From positions 62,001 to 126,000 of the forward strand of contig JAXMCQ010000018.1 in the NCBI GenBank assembly GCA_046349315.1: a stretch of 64,000 bases of DNA, read 5' to 3'. Below are positions 34,328 to 43,534 of this stretch, piece by piece. The notes under the pieces are model-generated. The model made no database searches, was not told the origin of the DNA, and saw only the letters and a program-made list of their open reading frames with translations. This DNA comes from JAEUMG01 sp046349315 (GTDB lineage: Bacteria; Pseudomonadota; Alphaproteobacteria; Rhizobiales; Aestuariivirgaceae). Made by a program: the position numbers and the translations under genes. How positions within the stretch are numbered: the first letter of the stretch is position 1; each line of letters starts with the position of its first letter.

Positions 34328-34733
34328 GACAGTCTTGACCCGTCGCGCATCTTGTAGCTGCGGTCAGCTGAATCTGGACTGTGAGGGCGAACCGGTTCGC
34401 ATCTCCATGTGCCACTGCCTGGCATGCCAGCGCCGCACCGGCAGCGTGTTCGGCGTTCAAGCTCGGTTTCGCCGCGACCAAGTTGCAATTTCGGGTCGCA
34501 GCACTGAGTTCACCCGCAAAGCCGATAGCGGCAACACACTTACCTTCCGGTTCTGCCCGCTCTGCGGTTCGACGGTCTATTGGACATTCCGCGCGTTTCC
34601 GGACTTAGTGGCCGTAGCCGTCGGTACCTTCGCCGATCCGACTTTTCCTGCCCCACGACACTCCGTCTTCGAAACGAGCCGCCATGGCTGGGCAGAAGCG
34701 CCTTCGGGCGATGCCGTCGAACATTCGGACTAG
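34305..34733 (+). CDS. GFA (glutathione-dependent formaldehyde-activating) domain protein
   Basis: A 142-aa protein with the Mss4-like GFA zinc fold: C17-x-C19, C36-x-C38-xx-C41 (MCHCLACQRRTGS) and C84-xx-C87 (FCPLCGST), followed by YWTFRAFPDLVAV. Enzymatic activity of most members is doubtful; the fold binds two zinc ions. It overlaps the end of the first binding protein by 23 bp, and TTG at 34335 is an alternative start that avoids this. It interrupts a row of transporter genes with no evident functional link. Confidence 0.8.
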   Translation: MSAGGSPETVLTRRASCSCGQLNLDCEGEPVRISMCHCLACQRRTGSVFGVQARFRRDQVAISGRSTEFTRKADSGNTLTFRFCPLCGSTVYWTFRAFPDLVAVAVGTFADPTFPAPRHSVFETSRHGWAEAPSGDAVEHSD

Positions 34734-34882
34734 GCCTGCTGCAGCCTGTCGCATTTGACCCTCCGTTCGCCGCGTGTGAGACTGACCGGGCCTACCGGCT
34801 GTCATATGCCGGTCAACAACGATAAAGAAGATCAATGAGATATGGCGGGCGGCCGCGCTGTCCTGCCTGGAGGGAGTAAACA

Positions 34883-36490
34883 ATGGTTAGAGACTTCGAC
34901 AGCAAGATTAAACTTGCCAGCAAGCTTGTCGCGCAAGGCCGTGTGTCGCGCCGCGACTTCATGCAGCTGGCGCTCGCCGGCGGCCTGACTGTTGCCACGG
35001 CCAACACCATGTTCGTCCGCGCCGCGCGTGCCGAGCCCAAGAAGGGCGGAACTTTCAAGCTTGGCAACGGCCATGGCGCCACCACCGACACGCTCGATCC
35101 GGCGACCTGGACCAATGGCTTCCAGTTCGACATGTCGGTTGGCATGTTCGGCGCCCAGCTGACCCAGATCGACCAGAAGACCAACATCGTCCCGCATTTG
35201 GCAGAAACCATCGAGCCAGCCGAAGGCGCAACCAAGTGGGTCTTCAAACTCCGCAAGGGCACCGAGTTCCACAATGGCAAGACCGTGACCGCCGATGATG
35301 TCGTTGCGACCTACAATTATCATCGCGGCGAGAACTCGAAGTCGGCGGTGAAGTCGGTTCTCGATATTGTTTCCGACATCAAGGCCGACGGTGCCGAGAC
35401 CGTGATCTTCACCCTGAAGAGCGGCTCCGCCGACTTCCCCTATGTGACCTCCGATTACCATTTGCCGATCTATCAAGCGAAGGACGGTGGCGGCATCGAA
35501 TGGGAGAAGGGCATCAGCGCCGGACCTTATGCGATTGTAAACTACGAGCCAGGCGTCAAGGTCGAGGCCAAGCGCAATCCGAATTATTTCGTGCCCAACT
35601 CTGCCTGGTTCGATGCCGTCGAAATGCTCTCCATCATCGATGTCACGGCGCGCACCAACGCGCTGAACTCGGGGGAGATCCAGTATATGAACCGCGTCGA
35701 TCTTAAGACGATCGACCTGCTCAAGCAGAACCCCAATGTCGAGATCACCAATCTCACGGGATTCGGCCATTATGTGGCGCCGATGGACGTGCGCGCCGCG
35801 CCCTTCGACAACGTCGATGTCAGGACCGCGCTCAAATGGGCGATCAACCGCAAGGAACTGGTCGACAAGATCCTGCTCGGCTATGGCACGCCCGGCAATG
35901 ACGATCCGATCGCGCCGTCGATCAAATATGCGATCAATCCGGAGCCGGTCTATCAGTATGATCCGGACAAGGCCAAGTTCCACCTGAAGAAGGCGGGGCT
36001 TGAGACTTTGAAGGTCGATTTCTCGACCTCCGACGCGGCCTTCTCGGGCGCCGTCGATGCCGGCCTCCTGATGCAGGCCCAGGCCAAGGCAGCGGGCATC
36101 GACCTCAATATCATCCGCGAGCCCGATGACAGCTACTGGGACAATGTCTGGATGAAGAAGCCCTGGTGCATGTCCTATTGGGGCGGCCGGCCGACCTGCG
36201 ACTGGATGTTCACAACAGCCTATGCCGCCGGCGCTGCCTGGAACGACTCGTTCTGGAACAACGCCCGCTTCAATGAGCTGTTGAACGCCGCGCGCGCCGA
36301 GACCGACGACGCCAAACGCCAGGCGATGTATGCCGAGATGCAGCAGATCCTGCATGACGACGGCGGCGTGGTCGTTCTGATGTTCAACAACTACGTCTCC
36401 GCCAACACCAAGGACGTCGCCCATGGCGACATGAACTCCAACTTCGACGATGATGGCGGCTACATCTTCGAGCGCTGGTGGCAGGCCTGA
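34883..36490 (+). CDS. Peptide ABC transporter substrate-binding protein 2 (Tat-exported)
   Basis: A 535-aa paralogue of the proteins at 32738 and 36711. Tat motif SRRDFMQLALAGGLTVATA, then AxA at VRAARAEP. The binding-domain motif KLRKGTEFHNGKTVTADDVVATYNYHRG and the end YIFERWWQA match the family. GGAGGGAG lies 7 nt before the ATG. A hairpin with a short T-run lies 26 bp after its stop, so transcription may partly end there. Confidence 0.94.
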   Translation: MVRDFDSKIKLASKLVAQGRVSRRDFMQLALAGGLTVATANTMFVRAARAEPKKGGTFKLGNGHGATTDTLDPATWTNGFQFDMSVGMFGAQLTQIDQKTNIVPHLAETIEPAEGATKWVFKLRKGTEFHNGKTVTADDVVATYNYHRGENSKSAVKSVLDIVSDIKADGAETVIFTLKSGSADFPYVTSDYHLPIYQAKDGGGIEWEKGISAGPYAIVNYEPGVKVEAKRNPNYFVPNSAWFDAVEMLSIIDVTARTNALNSGEIQYMNRVDLKTIDLLKQNPNVEITNLTGFGHYVAPMDVRAAPFDNVDVRTALKWAINRKELVDKILLGYGTPGNDDPIAPSIKYAINPEPVYQYDPDKAKFHLKKAGLETLKVDFSTSDAAFSGAVDAGLLMQAQAKAAGIDLNIIREPDDSYWDNVWMKKPWCMSYWGGRPTCDWMFTTAYAAGAAWNDSFWNNARFNELLNAARAETDDAKRQAMYAEMQQILHDDGGVVVLMFNNYVSANTKDVAHGDMNSNFDDDGGYIFERWWQA

Positions 36491-36515
36491 GACGGCCGTT
36501 CTGACTCAATCTAAC

Positions 36516-36548
36516 CGGGCTCCGCCATGCCATTGACGGGGCCCGTTT
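36516..36548 (+). terminator. Hairpin after binding protein 2
   Basis: CGGGCTCCG (36516-36524) pairs with CGGGGCCCG (36537-36545), nine pairs including one G-T, with a 12-nt loop and only TTTCCC following. A moderate terminator or processing signal between two paralogous binding-protein genes. Confidence 0.5.
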
Positions 36549-36710
36549 CCCATGTGAATTTTAGTTAATTGGCCGGTCCTCGGCCGATCCGCTAGCAAGA
36601 AACCACAACAAACAAGGGAGGAGACGGCTCGATACTCGCCTTTCTCGCAGCCGGAATTCCGGTCTCCGGGAGAGCGGTCAAAAGCCCGATCCGCCAAGGA
36701 GGAGTATCCC

Positions 36711-38318
36711 GTGACTGAACTCGAACAGAAACTCATGACGGCGGCGAAGCTTGCCGCCCGCGGCCGGGTTTCGCGCCGCGACTTCGTGCAATTGGCGCTC
36801 GCCGCGGGCCTCACCGCCACCGCCGGCAATCTGATGTTCACCAAGGCGGCGCGCGCCGAGCCGAAGAAGGGCGGCAACCTTAAGCTTGGTCTTGCCCATG
36901 GCGCGACGACCGACTCGCTCGATCCTGGCCTCTATTACGACCAGTTCACCGGCACCGCCTGCTGGGGCACGATGTCCAACAGCCTGACCGAAATCGATTC
37001 GACCGGCAGCTGCGTTCCCGATCTCGCCGAAAGCTTCGAGCCGTCCGATGGAGCCAAGAAGTGGGTGTTCAAGCTGCGCAACGGTTCGACCTTCCACAAT
37101 GGCAAGCCGGTCACGGCCGATGACGTCGTGGCCTCGATCCTGCATCACCGCGGCGCCGATTCGAAATCGGCCGCCAAGTCGCTGCTTGAGCCCGTGACTT
37201 CAGTGAAGGCAGACGGCGCCAACACCGTGATTTTCGAATTGACGGGCGGCAATGCCGACTTCCCCTACATCGTCTCGGACTATCACATCCCGATCATGCC
37301 GAAGAAGGATGACGGCAGCGCCGACTGGTCGTCAGGCATTCGTACCGGCCCCTACATTCTCGAGAAGTTCGAGCCGGGCGTCACCGCGACGTTCAAGAAG
37401 AACCCCAATTACTTCAAGTCCGACAAGGGCTGGTTCGACACGGTCGAGTGCATCTCGATCAAGGACGTCACCGCGCGCACCAATGCGCTCACCTCGGGCG
37501 AGACGCAGTATCTCCACCGCGCCGACCTCAAGACGCTCGACTTGCTGAAGCAGAATCCGAACGTCGTGATCTTCGAAGTGACGGGCTATGGGCACTACAT
37601 CTTCGTGATGAATGTGACCCAGCCGCCCTTCGACAATCCGGACGTGCGCAACGCCATCAAGTACTCGGTCAATCGCGACGAAGTCCTCGCCAAGGTCTTC
37701 CAGGGTCATGGCGCGGTCGGCAACGACAATCCGATCGCGCCGACCGTCAAATTCGCCATCAACCCGGACCCGAAGCACGCCTATGATCCGGCCAAGGCCA
37801 AGGAGCTCTTGAAGAAGGCGGGTCTCGACTCGCTCAAAGTCGATCTCTCGGTTGCTGAAGCCGCCTTCACCGGCGCGACCGATTCAGCGCTTCTGTGGAA
37901 GGAATCGGCGAAGGCAGCCGGCATCGACCTCAACGTCATCCGTGAGCCGGAAGACGCCTATTGGGACAATGTCTGGCTCAAGAAGCCCTTCGTTGCATCA
38001 TACTGGGCGGGCCGTCCGACCTGCGACTGGATGTTCACCACGGCTTACGCGGCCGACGCGGCCTGGAACGACACGTTCTGGAAGAACCCGCGCTTCAACG
38101 AACTTCTCGTCGCCGCCCGCGCCGAGACCGACGATGCCAAGCGCGCCGCGATGTATGCCGAGATGCAGCAACTCGTCCACGACGACGGCGGCTTGATCAA
38201 CCTGGTGTTCAACTCCTTCGTCGATGCCCATGCCAACAACCTCGCCCATGGCGATGTCGCCGCCAATTGGCCGATGGACGGCATGAAGATCGCCGAGCGC
38301 TGGTGGTTCACCTCATAA
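36711..38318 (+). CDS. Peptide ABC transporter substrate-binding protein 3 (Tat-exported)
   Basis: A 535-aa paralogue. The start is GTG at 36711, with AAGGAGGAG 6 nt upstream. Tat motif SRRDFVQLALAAGLTATAG, then cleavage near TKAARAEP. Core KLRNGSTFHNGKPVTADDVVASILHHRG; C-terminus KIAERWWFTS. It diverges from the other two in pocket segments (for example YGHYIFVMNVTQPP where the second has FGHYVAPMDVRAAP), which suggests a different ligand. A strong terminator follows at 38345. Confidence 0.94.
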   Translation: MTELEQKLMTAAKLAARGRVSRRDFVQLALAAGLTATAGNLMFTKAARAEPKKGGNLKLGLAHGATTDSLDPGLYYDQFTGTACWGTMSNSLTEIDSTGSCVPDLAESFEPSDGAKKWVFKLRNGSTFHNGKPVTADDVVASILHHRGADSKSAAKSLLEPVTSVKADGANTVIFELTGGNADFPYIVSDYHIPIMPKKDDGSADWSSGIRTGPYILEKFEPGVTATFKKNPNYFKSDKGWFDTVECISIKDVTARTNALTSGETQYLHRADLKTLDLLKQNPNVVIFEVTGYGHYIFVMNVTQPPFDNPDVRNAIKYSVNRDEVLAKVFQGHGAVGNDNPIAPTVKFAINPDPKHAYDPAKAKELLKKAGLDSLKVDLSVAEAAFTGATDSALLWKESAKAAGIDLNVIREPEDAYWDNVWLKKPFVASYWAGRPTCDWMFTTAYAADAAWNDTFWKNPRFNELLVAARAETDDAKRAAMYAEMQQLVHDDGGLINLVFNSFVDAHANNLAHGDVAANWPMDGMKIAERWWFTS

Positions 38319-38344
38319 GAGCGTGACAGCGAAGCAACGGTTGA

Positions 38345-38372
38345 GGGCCGCCCGCGAGGCGGCCCTTTTTTT
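38345..38372 (+). terminator. Rho-independent terminator after binding protein 3
   Basis: Perfect 8-bp stem GGGCCGCC/GGCGGCCC with loop CGCGA, followed by seven T. It separates the binding-protein genes from the permease genes, so the importer core probably has its own promoter or depends on read-through. Confidence 0.92.
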
Positions 38373-38450
38373 GTCTAGCGCAGCATTGCGTTTCTGTTAA
38401 GCTTCACAAAACGGCCGCAATCCAAAAGAACGGCCACCAAGGGGAAGTGA

Positions 38451-39422
38451 ATGCATCCGATCGTGCGGACGGTTTTGCAGCGTTTGGGCTTGGGTCTCCT
38501 GACGCTCTTTATCGTTTCGATCGTCATTTTTTCTGCGCTGGAAATGCTGCCTGGCGGCTTCGCCGAGGCAATTCTCGGCCAATCGGCAACGCCTGAGACC
38601 GTTGCCGCGTTCAACAAGGAGATCGGCCTCGATCGCCCGGCGGTCGTACGCTACGTCGAATGGATCGGCAACATTCTGCAAGGCGACTTCGGCACGTCCT
38701 ATGCGGGCTCCGGCGGCATTATCAAGCGCCACGTCAGCGAAATGATAGCGCCGCGCCTCTACAACACATTTTTCCTCGCCATCATGGCGGCGATCATCGC
38801 CGTGCCCTTGGCATTGACGCTGGGCGTGTTGGCCGCGCTTTATCGCAACAGCCTGTTCGACCGCATTGTCAATTCAGTGACGCTCGCCACCATCGCGTTG
38901 CCCGAGTTCTTCGTCGCCTATGTGCTGATGTTCTTCTTCGCCATCAAGTTCCGCTGGTTCTACTCGCTCTCGACGGTGAGCGAATCGACAACATTCATCG
39001 AGCATATCCAGCGCGCCGCTTTGCCGGCCATCACCCTCACCCTCGTCATCATCGCGCATATGATGCGCATGACGCGTGCCGCCATCATCAATCTATTGGC
39101 AAGCCCCTATATCGAGATGGCGCAGCTCAAGGGCATCCCGCGCGGCCGCGTCATTGTCCACCACGCTTTGCCCAACGCCTGGGCGCCGATCGTCACCGTC
39201 GTCGCCTTTAATCTCGCCTATCTTGTAGTTGGCGTTGTGGTCGTCGAGGTGGTCTTCGTCTATCCGGGCATCGGACAGATGATGGTCGACGCCGTGTCGA
39301 GTCGGGATATGCCGGTGGTTCAGGCTTGCGCTTTGATATTTGCCGCGACCTATATTCTGCTTAATCTTTCAGCCGACATCATTTCGATCATCACCAATCC
39401 GCGGCTCCTTCATCCCAGATGA
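38451..39422 (+). CDS. Peptide ABC transporter permease, DppB-like
   Basis: Inner-membrane permease of 323 aa with six predicted helices. The opening helix LGLGLLTLFIVSIVIFSALE, then LPGGFAEAILGQ, ALPAITLTLVIIAHMMRMTR, and the EAA loop (IEMAQLKGIPRGRVIVHHALPNAW in parts) are typical of the first permease. AAGGGGAAG precedes the ATG by 4 nt. It overlaps the next permease by 4 bp. Confidence 0.94.
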   Translation: MHPIVRTVLQRLGLGLLTLFIVSIVIFSALEMLPGGFAEAILGQSATPETVAAFNKEIGLDRPAVVRYVEWIGNILQGDFGTSYAGSGGIIKRHVSEMIAPRLYNTFFLAIMAAIIAVPLALTLGVLAALYRNSLFDRIVNSVTLATIALPEFFVAYVLMFFFAIKFRWFYSLSTVSESTTFIEHIQRAALPAITLTLVIIAHMMRMTRAAIINLLASPYIEMAQLKGIPRGRVIVHHALPNAWAPIVTVVAFNLAYLVVGVVVVEVVFVYPGIGQMMVDAVSSRDMPVVQACALIFAATYILLNLSADIISIITNPRLLHPR

Positions 39423-40306
39423 CAGCAGGAACAGGCGATATCCGCGCCGTAAAGGCGCGCCGCGGCAAGATCGAAAGCGTTTGGCGCGTGTTGAAAACGG
39501 CGCCGCTCAGCGCCTGGCTCGGCATGATCGTCATCGCGATCTACGTCATCTGTGCGCTTTTCGCGCCCTGGCTTGCGCCCTATGGCGAGGCGGAAATCGT
39601 CGGCAATGCCTACCAGCCGAGCAGCGCGCAATTCTGGCTCGGGACCGACCAGATCGGCCGCGACATTTTCTCGCGCCTGATCTTCGGCGCCCGCAACACC
39701 ATCGGCATTGCGCTCGTCACCACGCTGCTTTCCTTCATGATTGGCGGCACGCTCGGCGTTTTCGCCGCCATTCATCGCGGCGGCTGGCTCGATCAGATCC
39801 TGAGCCGTCTTGTCGATGCGTTGATGTCAATTCCGACACTGATCTTCTCGCTCATGCTGCTCGCCGTTTTCGGCAAGTATATTTGGGCGCTGATCCTCAT
39901 CCTTGCGACGCTCGATTCAACGCGCGTCTTCCGCCTCGCGCGCGCCACCGCGATCAATGTCGTGGTGATGGACTTTGTCGAGGCGGCCCGCCTGCGCGGC
40001 GAAGGTCTTGGCTGGATCACCATGCGTGAAATCGTGCCCAACATCCTGCCGCCATTGGTGGCCGAGTTTGGCCTGCGCTTCTGCTTCGTCTTCCTCACCA
40101 TCAGTTCGCTCTCCTTCCTTGGCGTCGGCATCCAGCCGCCCACCGCCGACTGGGGCTCGATGGTCGCCGAAAACAAGACGCTCATCACCTATGGCAATCC
40201 GACGCCGCTCTATCCGGCCGCCGCCATCGCGGTCCTGACGATCGCCGTCAATTTCGTCGTCGACTGGTTCCTGCATCGCACCAGCGGATTGCGCGATGAG
40301 CACTGA
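39419..40306 (+). CDS. Peptide ABC transporter permease, DppC-like
   Basis: Second permease, 295 aa. It has the N-terminal extension before the first helix that is typical of DppC (APWLAPYGEAE, then FWLGTDQIGRDIFSRLIFGAR), the EAA loop AARLRGEGLGWITMREIVPN and the end NFVVDWFLHR. It pairs with the DppB-like permease to form the channel. The ATPase gene begins 11 bp before its stop. Confidence 0.94.
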   Translation: MTAGTGDIRAVKARRGKIESVWRVLKTAPLSAWLGMIVIAIYVICALFAPWLAPYGEAEIVGNAYQPSSAQFWLGTDQIGRDIFSRLIFGARNTIGIALVTTLLSFMIGGTLGVFAAIHRGGWLDQILSRLVDALMSIPTLIFSLMLLAVFGKYIWALILILATLDSTRVFRLARATAINVVVMDFVEAARLRGEGLGWITMREIVPNILPPLVAEFGLRFCFVFLTISSLSFLGVGIQPPTADWGSMVAENKTLITYGNPTPLYPAAAIAVLTIAVNFVVDWFLHRTSGLRDEH

Positions 40307-41942
40307 GCGCAGACGCACCAAGGGCGAAGTCCTTCTCGAGATGAAGGGCGTGAAGATCGAAGGCTTCAGCGACGACAAGTGGCATGAGATCGTCAAGGGC
40401 GTCGACCTGACCTTGAAGCGCGGCGAAGTATTGGGAGTGATCGGCGAATCCGGTGCCGGCAAATCAACATTGGGGCTCGCCGCCATGGGGTTTGCGCGGC
40501 CGGGCTGTCGCATCAGTTCTGGCTCAATCGTCTTCGATGGCATCGATCTCATCAAGGCGAGCGATGAAGACTTGCGCAAGCTCAGGGGCTCGCGCATCGC
40601 CTATGTCGCGCAAAGCGCTTCCGCCGCTTTCAACCCGGCGCATCGTTTGCTCGATCAGACGATCGAAACAGCCCTCGATCACCACATCCTGGATAGGACC
40701 AAGGCGGAGGCCGATGCGCGCGACCTTTATGGCCGGCTGCGCCTGCCCAATCCCAACACGATCGGCAATCGCTATCCGCACCAGGTCTCGGGCGGCCAGT
40801 TGCAGCGCGCCATGACCGCCATGGCGATGTCCTGCCGCCCCGATCTCATCATCTTCGATGAACCGACGACGGCGCTCGATGTGACGACGCAGGTCGAGGT
40901 TCTCGCCGCGATGCGCGACATCGTCGAGCAGTTCCACACCGCGGCTATCTACATCACGCATGACCTGGCCGTTGTCGCCCAAATGGCGCACCGCATCATG
41001 GTCCTGCGTTACGGCAAAGAGGTCGAGGAGGCCCCGACCCGCGAGATGCTGAAGAGCCCTCGCGAGGACTACACGAAGACACTTTGGGCGGTCCGCAGTT
41101 TGCAAATGGACGAGCGCCCGAGCGAAGACACCGTCCTGCGCGTGCATGATGTGACCGCAAGCTATGGCGGAGAAATCACCGTGCTCGAGCATGTGACCGT
41201 GCAAGTGCCGCGCGGTCGCACCGTCGCTGTGGTGGGTGAATCGGGCTCCGGAAAATCGACATTGGCGCGCGCCATTACCGGTCTGCTGCCGCCGCTTTCA
41301 GGCGAGATATACTTCGACGGCAAGCCATTGCCGAAGACGCTGAGGGAGCGCGACAAGGATACTTTGCGGCGCACCCAGATGATCTATCAGTCGCCCGATA
41401 CCGCGCTCAATCCGCGTCACCGCGTGCGCGACATCATCGGCCGGCCGATCCAATTCTATCACGGCATCTCCGGCGCCGCCTGTGATCGCAAGGTCGTCGA
41501 TCTCCTCGACCAGATTGAGCTGAGCGAGAGCTATCTCGACCGCCTGCCCGGTGAATTATCGGGCGGCCAGAAGCAGCGTGTCTGTATCGCCCGCGCGCTC
41601 GCTGCCGAGCCCGAGCTCATCATCTGCGATGAAGTCACCTCCGCGCTCGATCAGATCGTCCAGGAAGGCATCCTCAAGCTTCTCATGCGCTTGCAGGAGG
41701 AGACCAACGTCTCTTACCTCTTTATCACCCATGACATCGCCACTGTGCGGGCGATCGCCGACGAGATCGTCGTGATGTATCAGGGCAAGGTCGTGCAGCA
41801 GGGCCCGAAATCGCAGGTGCTCTCGCCGCCGCATCCCGCCTATACCGAATTGCTCCTGTCATCGGTCCCGCAGATGGACCCCGATTGGCTGACGCAACTG
41901 CTCGCGGCCAGAAGCGCGCGCGCCACGCGCGTGCCGGCGTAG
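40296..41942 (+). CDS. Peptide ABC transporter, fused double ATPase (DppD-DppF type)
   Basis: One 548-aa protein holding both nucleotide-binding domains. Domain 1 has Walker A GESGAGKST (50-58), signature SGGQLQRAMTAMA and Walker B LIIFDEPTTALD. Domain 2 has Walker A GESGSGKST (starting G314), signature LSGGQKQRVCIARALA and Walker B LIICDEVTSALD. Oligopeptide C-terminal signatures follow each (for example LKSPREDYTKTLW and LSPPHPAYTELLLSSVP). It energises import for the three binding proteins upstream. No other ATPase is nearby. Confidence 0.94.
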   Translation: MSTERRRTKGEVLLEMKGVKIEGFSDDKWHEIVKGVDLTLKRGEVLGVIGESGAGKSTLGLAAMGFARPGCRISSGSIVFDGIDLIKASDEDLRKLRGSRIAYVAQSASAAFNPAHRLLDQTIETALDHHILDRTKAEADARDLYGRLRLPNPNTIGNRYPHQVSGGQLQRAMTAMAMSCRPDLIIFDEPTTALDVTTQVEVLAAMRDIVEQFHTAAIYITHDLAVVAQMAHRIMVLRYGKEVEEAPTREMLKSPREDYTKTLWAVRSLQMDERPSEDTVLRVHDVTASYGGEITVLEHVTVQVPRGRTVAVVGESGSGKSTLARAITGLLPPLSGEIYFDGKPLPKTLRERDKDTLRRTQMIYQSPDTALNPRHRVRDIIGRPIQFYHGISGAACDRKVVDLLDQIELSESYLDRLPGELSGGQKQRVCIARALAAEPELIICDEVTSALDQIVQEGILKLLMRLQEETNVSYLFITHDIATVRAIADEIVVMYQGKVVQQGPKSQVLSPPHPAYTELLLSSVPQMDPDWLTQLLAARSARATRVPA

Positions 41943-41961
41943 GTAACTTGCACAGGAATTG

Positions 41962-42107
41962 TCTTCTCCCGCTTGCGGGAGAAGAAGGGGCCCCAGGGCA
42001 CCAAGTGACATGGGGGAGATGAGGGGGTGGCACTCGCAAGTTCCCCTCACCTTTCCCATTGCTCGCGCGATGGGCCCCTTTCCTCTCCCGCAGGCGGGAG
42101 AGGAAGG
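41962..42107. repeat. Intergenic palindromic repeat, family A copy 2
   Basis: A 146-bp element bounded by CTTCTCCCGC-TTGCGGGAGAAG and CCTCTCCCGC-AGGCGGGAGAGG hairpins, in inverse orientation to 9194-9339. It fills the gap between the ATPase stop and the photolyase gene. The open frame from 42059 into photolyase is only read-through of this repeat. Confidence 0.85.
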
Positions 42108-42133
42108 TCGTTTGCGGGAATGGCGGAAATCCT

Positions 42134-43534
42134 TTGACCCAGCCCGTCATCATGTGGTTCCGCCAGGATTTGCGCCTGGCCGACAATGCTGCGCTCATCG
42201 CCGCCGCGGCCGCCGGTCCCCTCATCGGACTCTACATTCTCGATGATGAAACGCCGGGCGATTGGCGCTGGGGCGGGGCCAGCCGCTGGTGGCTGCATCA
42301 GAGTCTCAAAAGCCTCTCCAAGAAACTGCCGATCATCCTGAGAAAGGGTAAGTCCGACGCGGTGCTGGCCGCGCTCATCAAGGAGACCGGGGCCAAAGCC
42401 CTCTATTTCACGCGCGATTACGCGCCGTGGAGCGGCACACTCGAACAGCGTGTGAGGGACATCTGCGAAAAAGCAGGTGTCGACTGTCATCGCTATGGCG
42501 GCTTCCTGCTGCACGAGCCGGAAGCTGTCAGGACCGGGGCAGGGCAGCCCTATAAGGTCTTCACGCCATTCTCGCGGGCGGCGTTTGCCGCACAGCCCGA
42601 CCGCAAGCCGCGTCCTGCACCGAAGATAGAGGCGGCAAAGACCAGAGTTGCAAGCGACCGTCTTGCGGATTGGAAACTCCTTCCGGCCAGGCCTAATTGG
42701 GCGAAAGGTTTTGAACCCGCCTGGACGCCGGGCGAAGAGGGCGCCAAGGCGCGCCTCGAAGATTTCGTTGAATCTTCGCTCGCTGACTATGCCGAAGGCC
42801 GCGACCATCCCGACCGGGACACAACCTCACGGCTCTCGCCACATCTTCATTGGGGCGAGATCAGTCCACTCCAATGCTGGCAAGCTGTACGCAATGCCAT
42901 GGACAAGGCGCAGGGCGCGCTCGACGCCTCCGGCGAGAAGTTTCTGAAAGAACTGCTATGGCGCGAATTCTCCTACCATCTCATCCATCACTGGCCTGAT
43001 CTTCCGCAAAAAGCCTTCCGCCCGGAATTCAACGACTTCCCCTGGCGCTCCGACAAGAATGCGCTGCAGGCCTGGCAAGCGGGCCGCACCGGCTATCCGC
43101 TGGTCGATGCCGGCATGCGCGAATTATGGGCGACGGGCTACATGCATAATCGCGTGCGGATGATCGTCGCCTCCTTCCTCATCAAGCATCTTCTCTTGCC
43201 GTGGCAGGAAGGCGAGAAGTGGTTCTGGGACACGTTGGTCGACGCCGATATCGCCAATAATGCCGCGAGCTGGCAGTGGGTCGCCGGCAGCGGTGCCGAT
43301 GCCGCGCCCTATTTCCGTATCTTCAATCCGATCCTGCAGGCCGAGAAGTTCGATCCCGAAGGCGATTACATCCGCAAGTGGGTTCCTGAGCTTGCCAACC
43401 AGCCGGCCTCGGTGATCCACCGGCCTTGGGAGGCTTCCCAGCGCCTCAACTATCCCCAGCCGATTGTCGACCACGACATGGCGCGCAAACGCGCTTTGGC
43501 CGCATTGAAAGCCATCAAGGCGGCGGAAACTTAA
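42134..43534 (+). CDS. phrB: Deoxyribodipyrimidine photolyase
   Basis: Light-driven repair of cyclobutane pyrimidine dimers; 466 aa. The antenna domain starts QPVIMWFRQDLRLADN. The FAD domain has FLKELLWREFSYHLIHHWPD, DAGMRELWATGYMHNRVRMI, DTLVDADIANNAASWQWVAG and GADAAPYFRIFNP (in parts). The best start is TTG at 42134, with GGAAAT upstream; ATG 42152 is the alternative. The longer frame to 42059 only reads through repeat A. Its stop overlaps the convergent LysR gene by 4 bp. Confidence 0.93.
   Translation: MTQPVIMWFRQDLRLADNAALIAAAAAGPLIGLYILDDETPGDWRWGGASRWWLHQSLKSLSKKLPIILRKGKSDAVLAALIKETGAKALYFTRDYAPWSGTLEQRVRDICEKAGVDCHRYGGFLLHEPEAVRTGAGQPYKVFTPFSRAAFAAQPDRKPRPAPKIEAAKTRVASDRLADWKLLPARPNWAKGFEPAWTPGEEGAKARLEDFVESSLADYAEGRDHPDRDTTSRLSPHLHWGEISPLQCWQAVRNAMDKAQGALDASGEKFLKELLWREFSYHLIHHWPDLPQKAFRPEFNDFPWRSDKNALQAWQAGRTGYPLVDAGMRELWATGYMHNRVRMIVASFLIKHLLLPWQEGEKWFWDTLVDADIANNAASWQWVAGSGADAAPYFRIFNPILQAEKFDPEGDYIRKWVPELANQPASVIHRPWEASQRLNYPQPIVDHDMARKRALAALKAIKAAET

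Noticed and set aside
34832..36424. 530-codon minus-strand open frame
   Set aside because: Exact antisense of the second peptide-binding protein. Similar shadows exist opposite the other two copies, so this is codon-structure mirroring.
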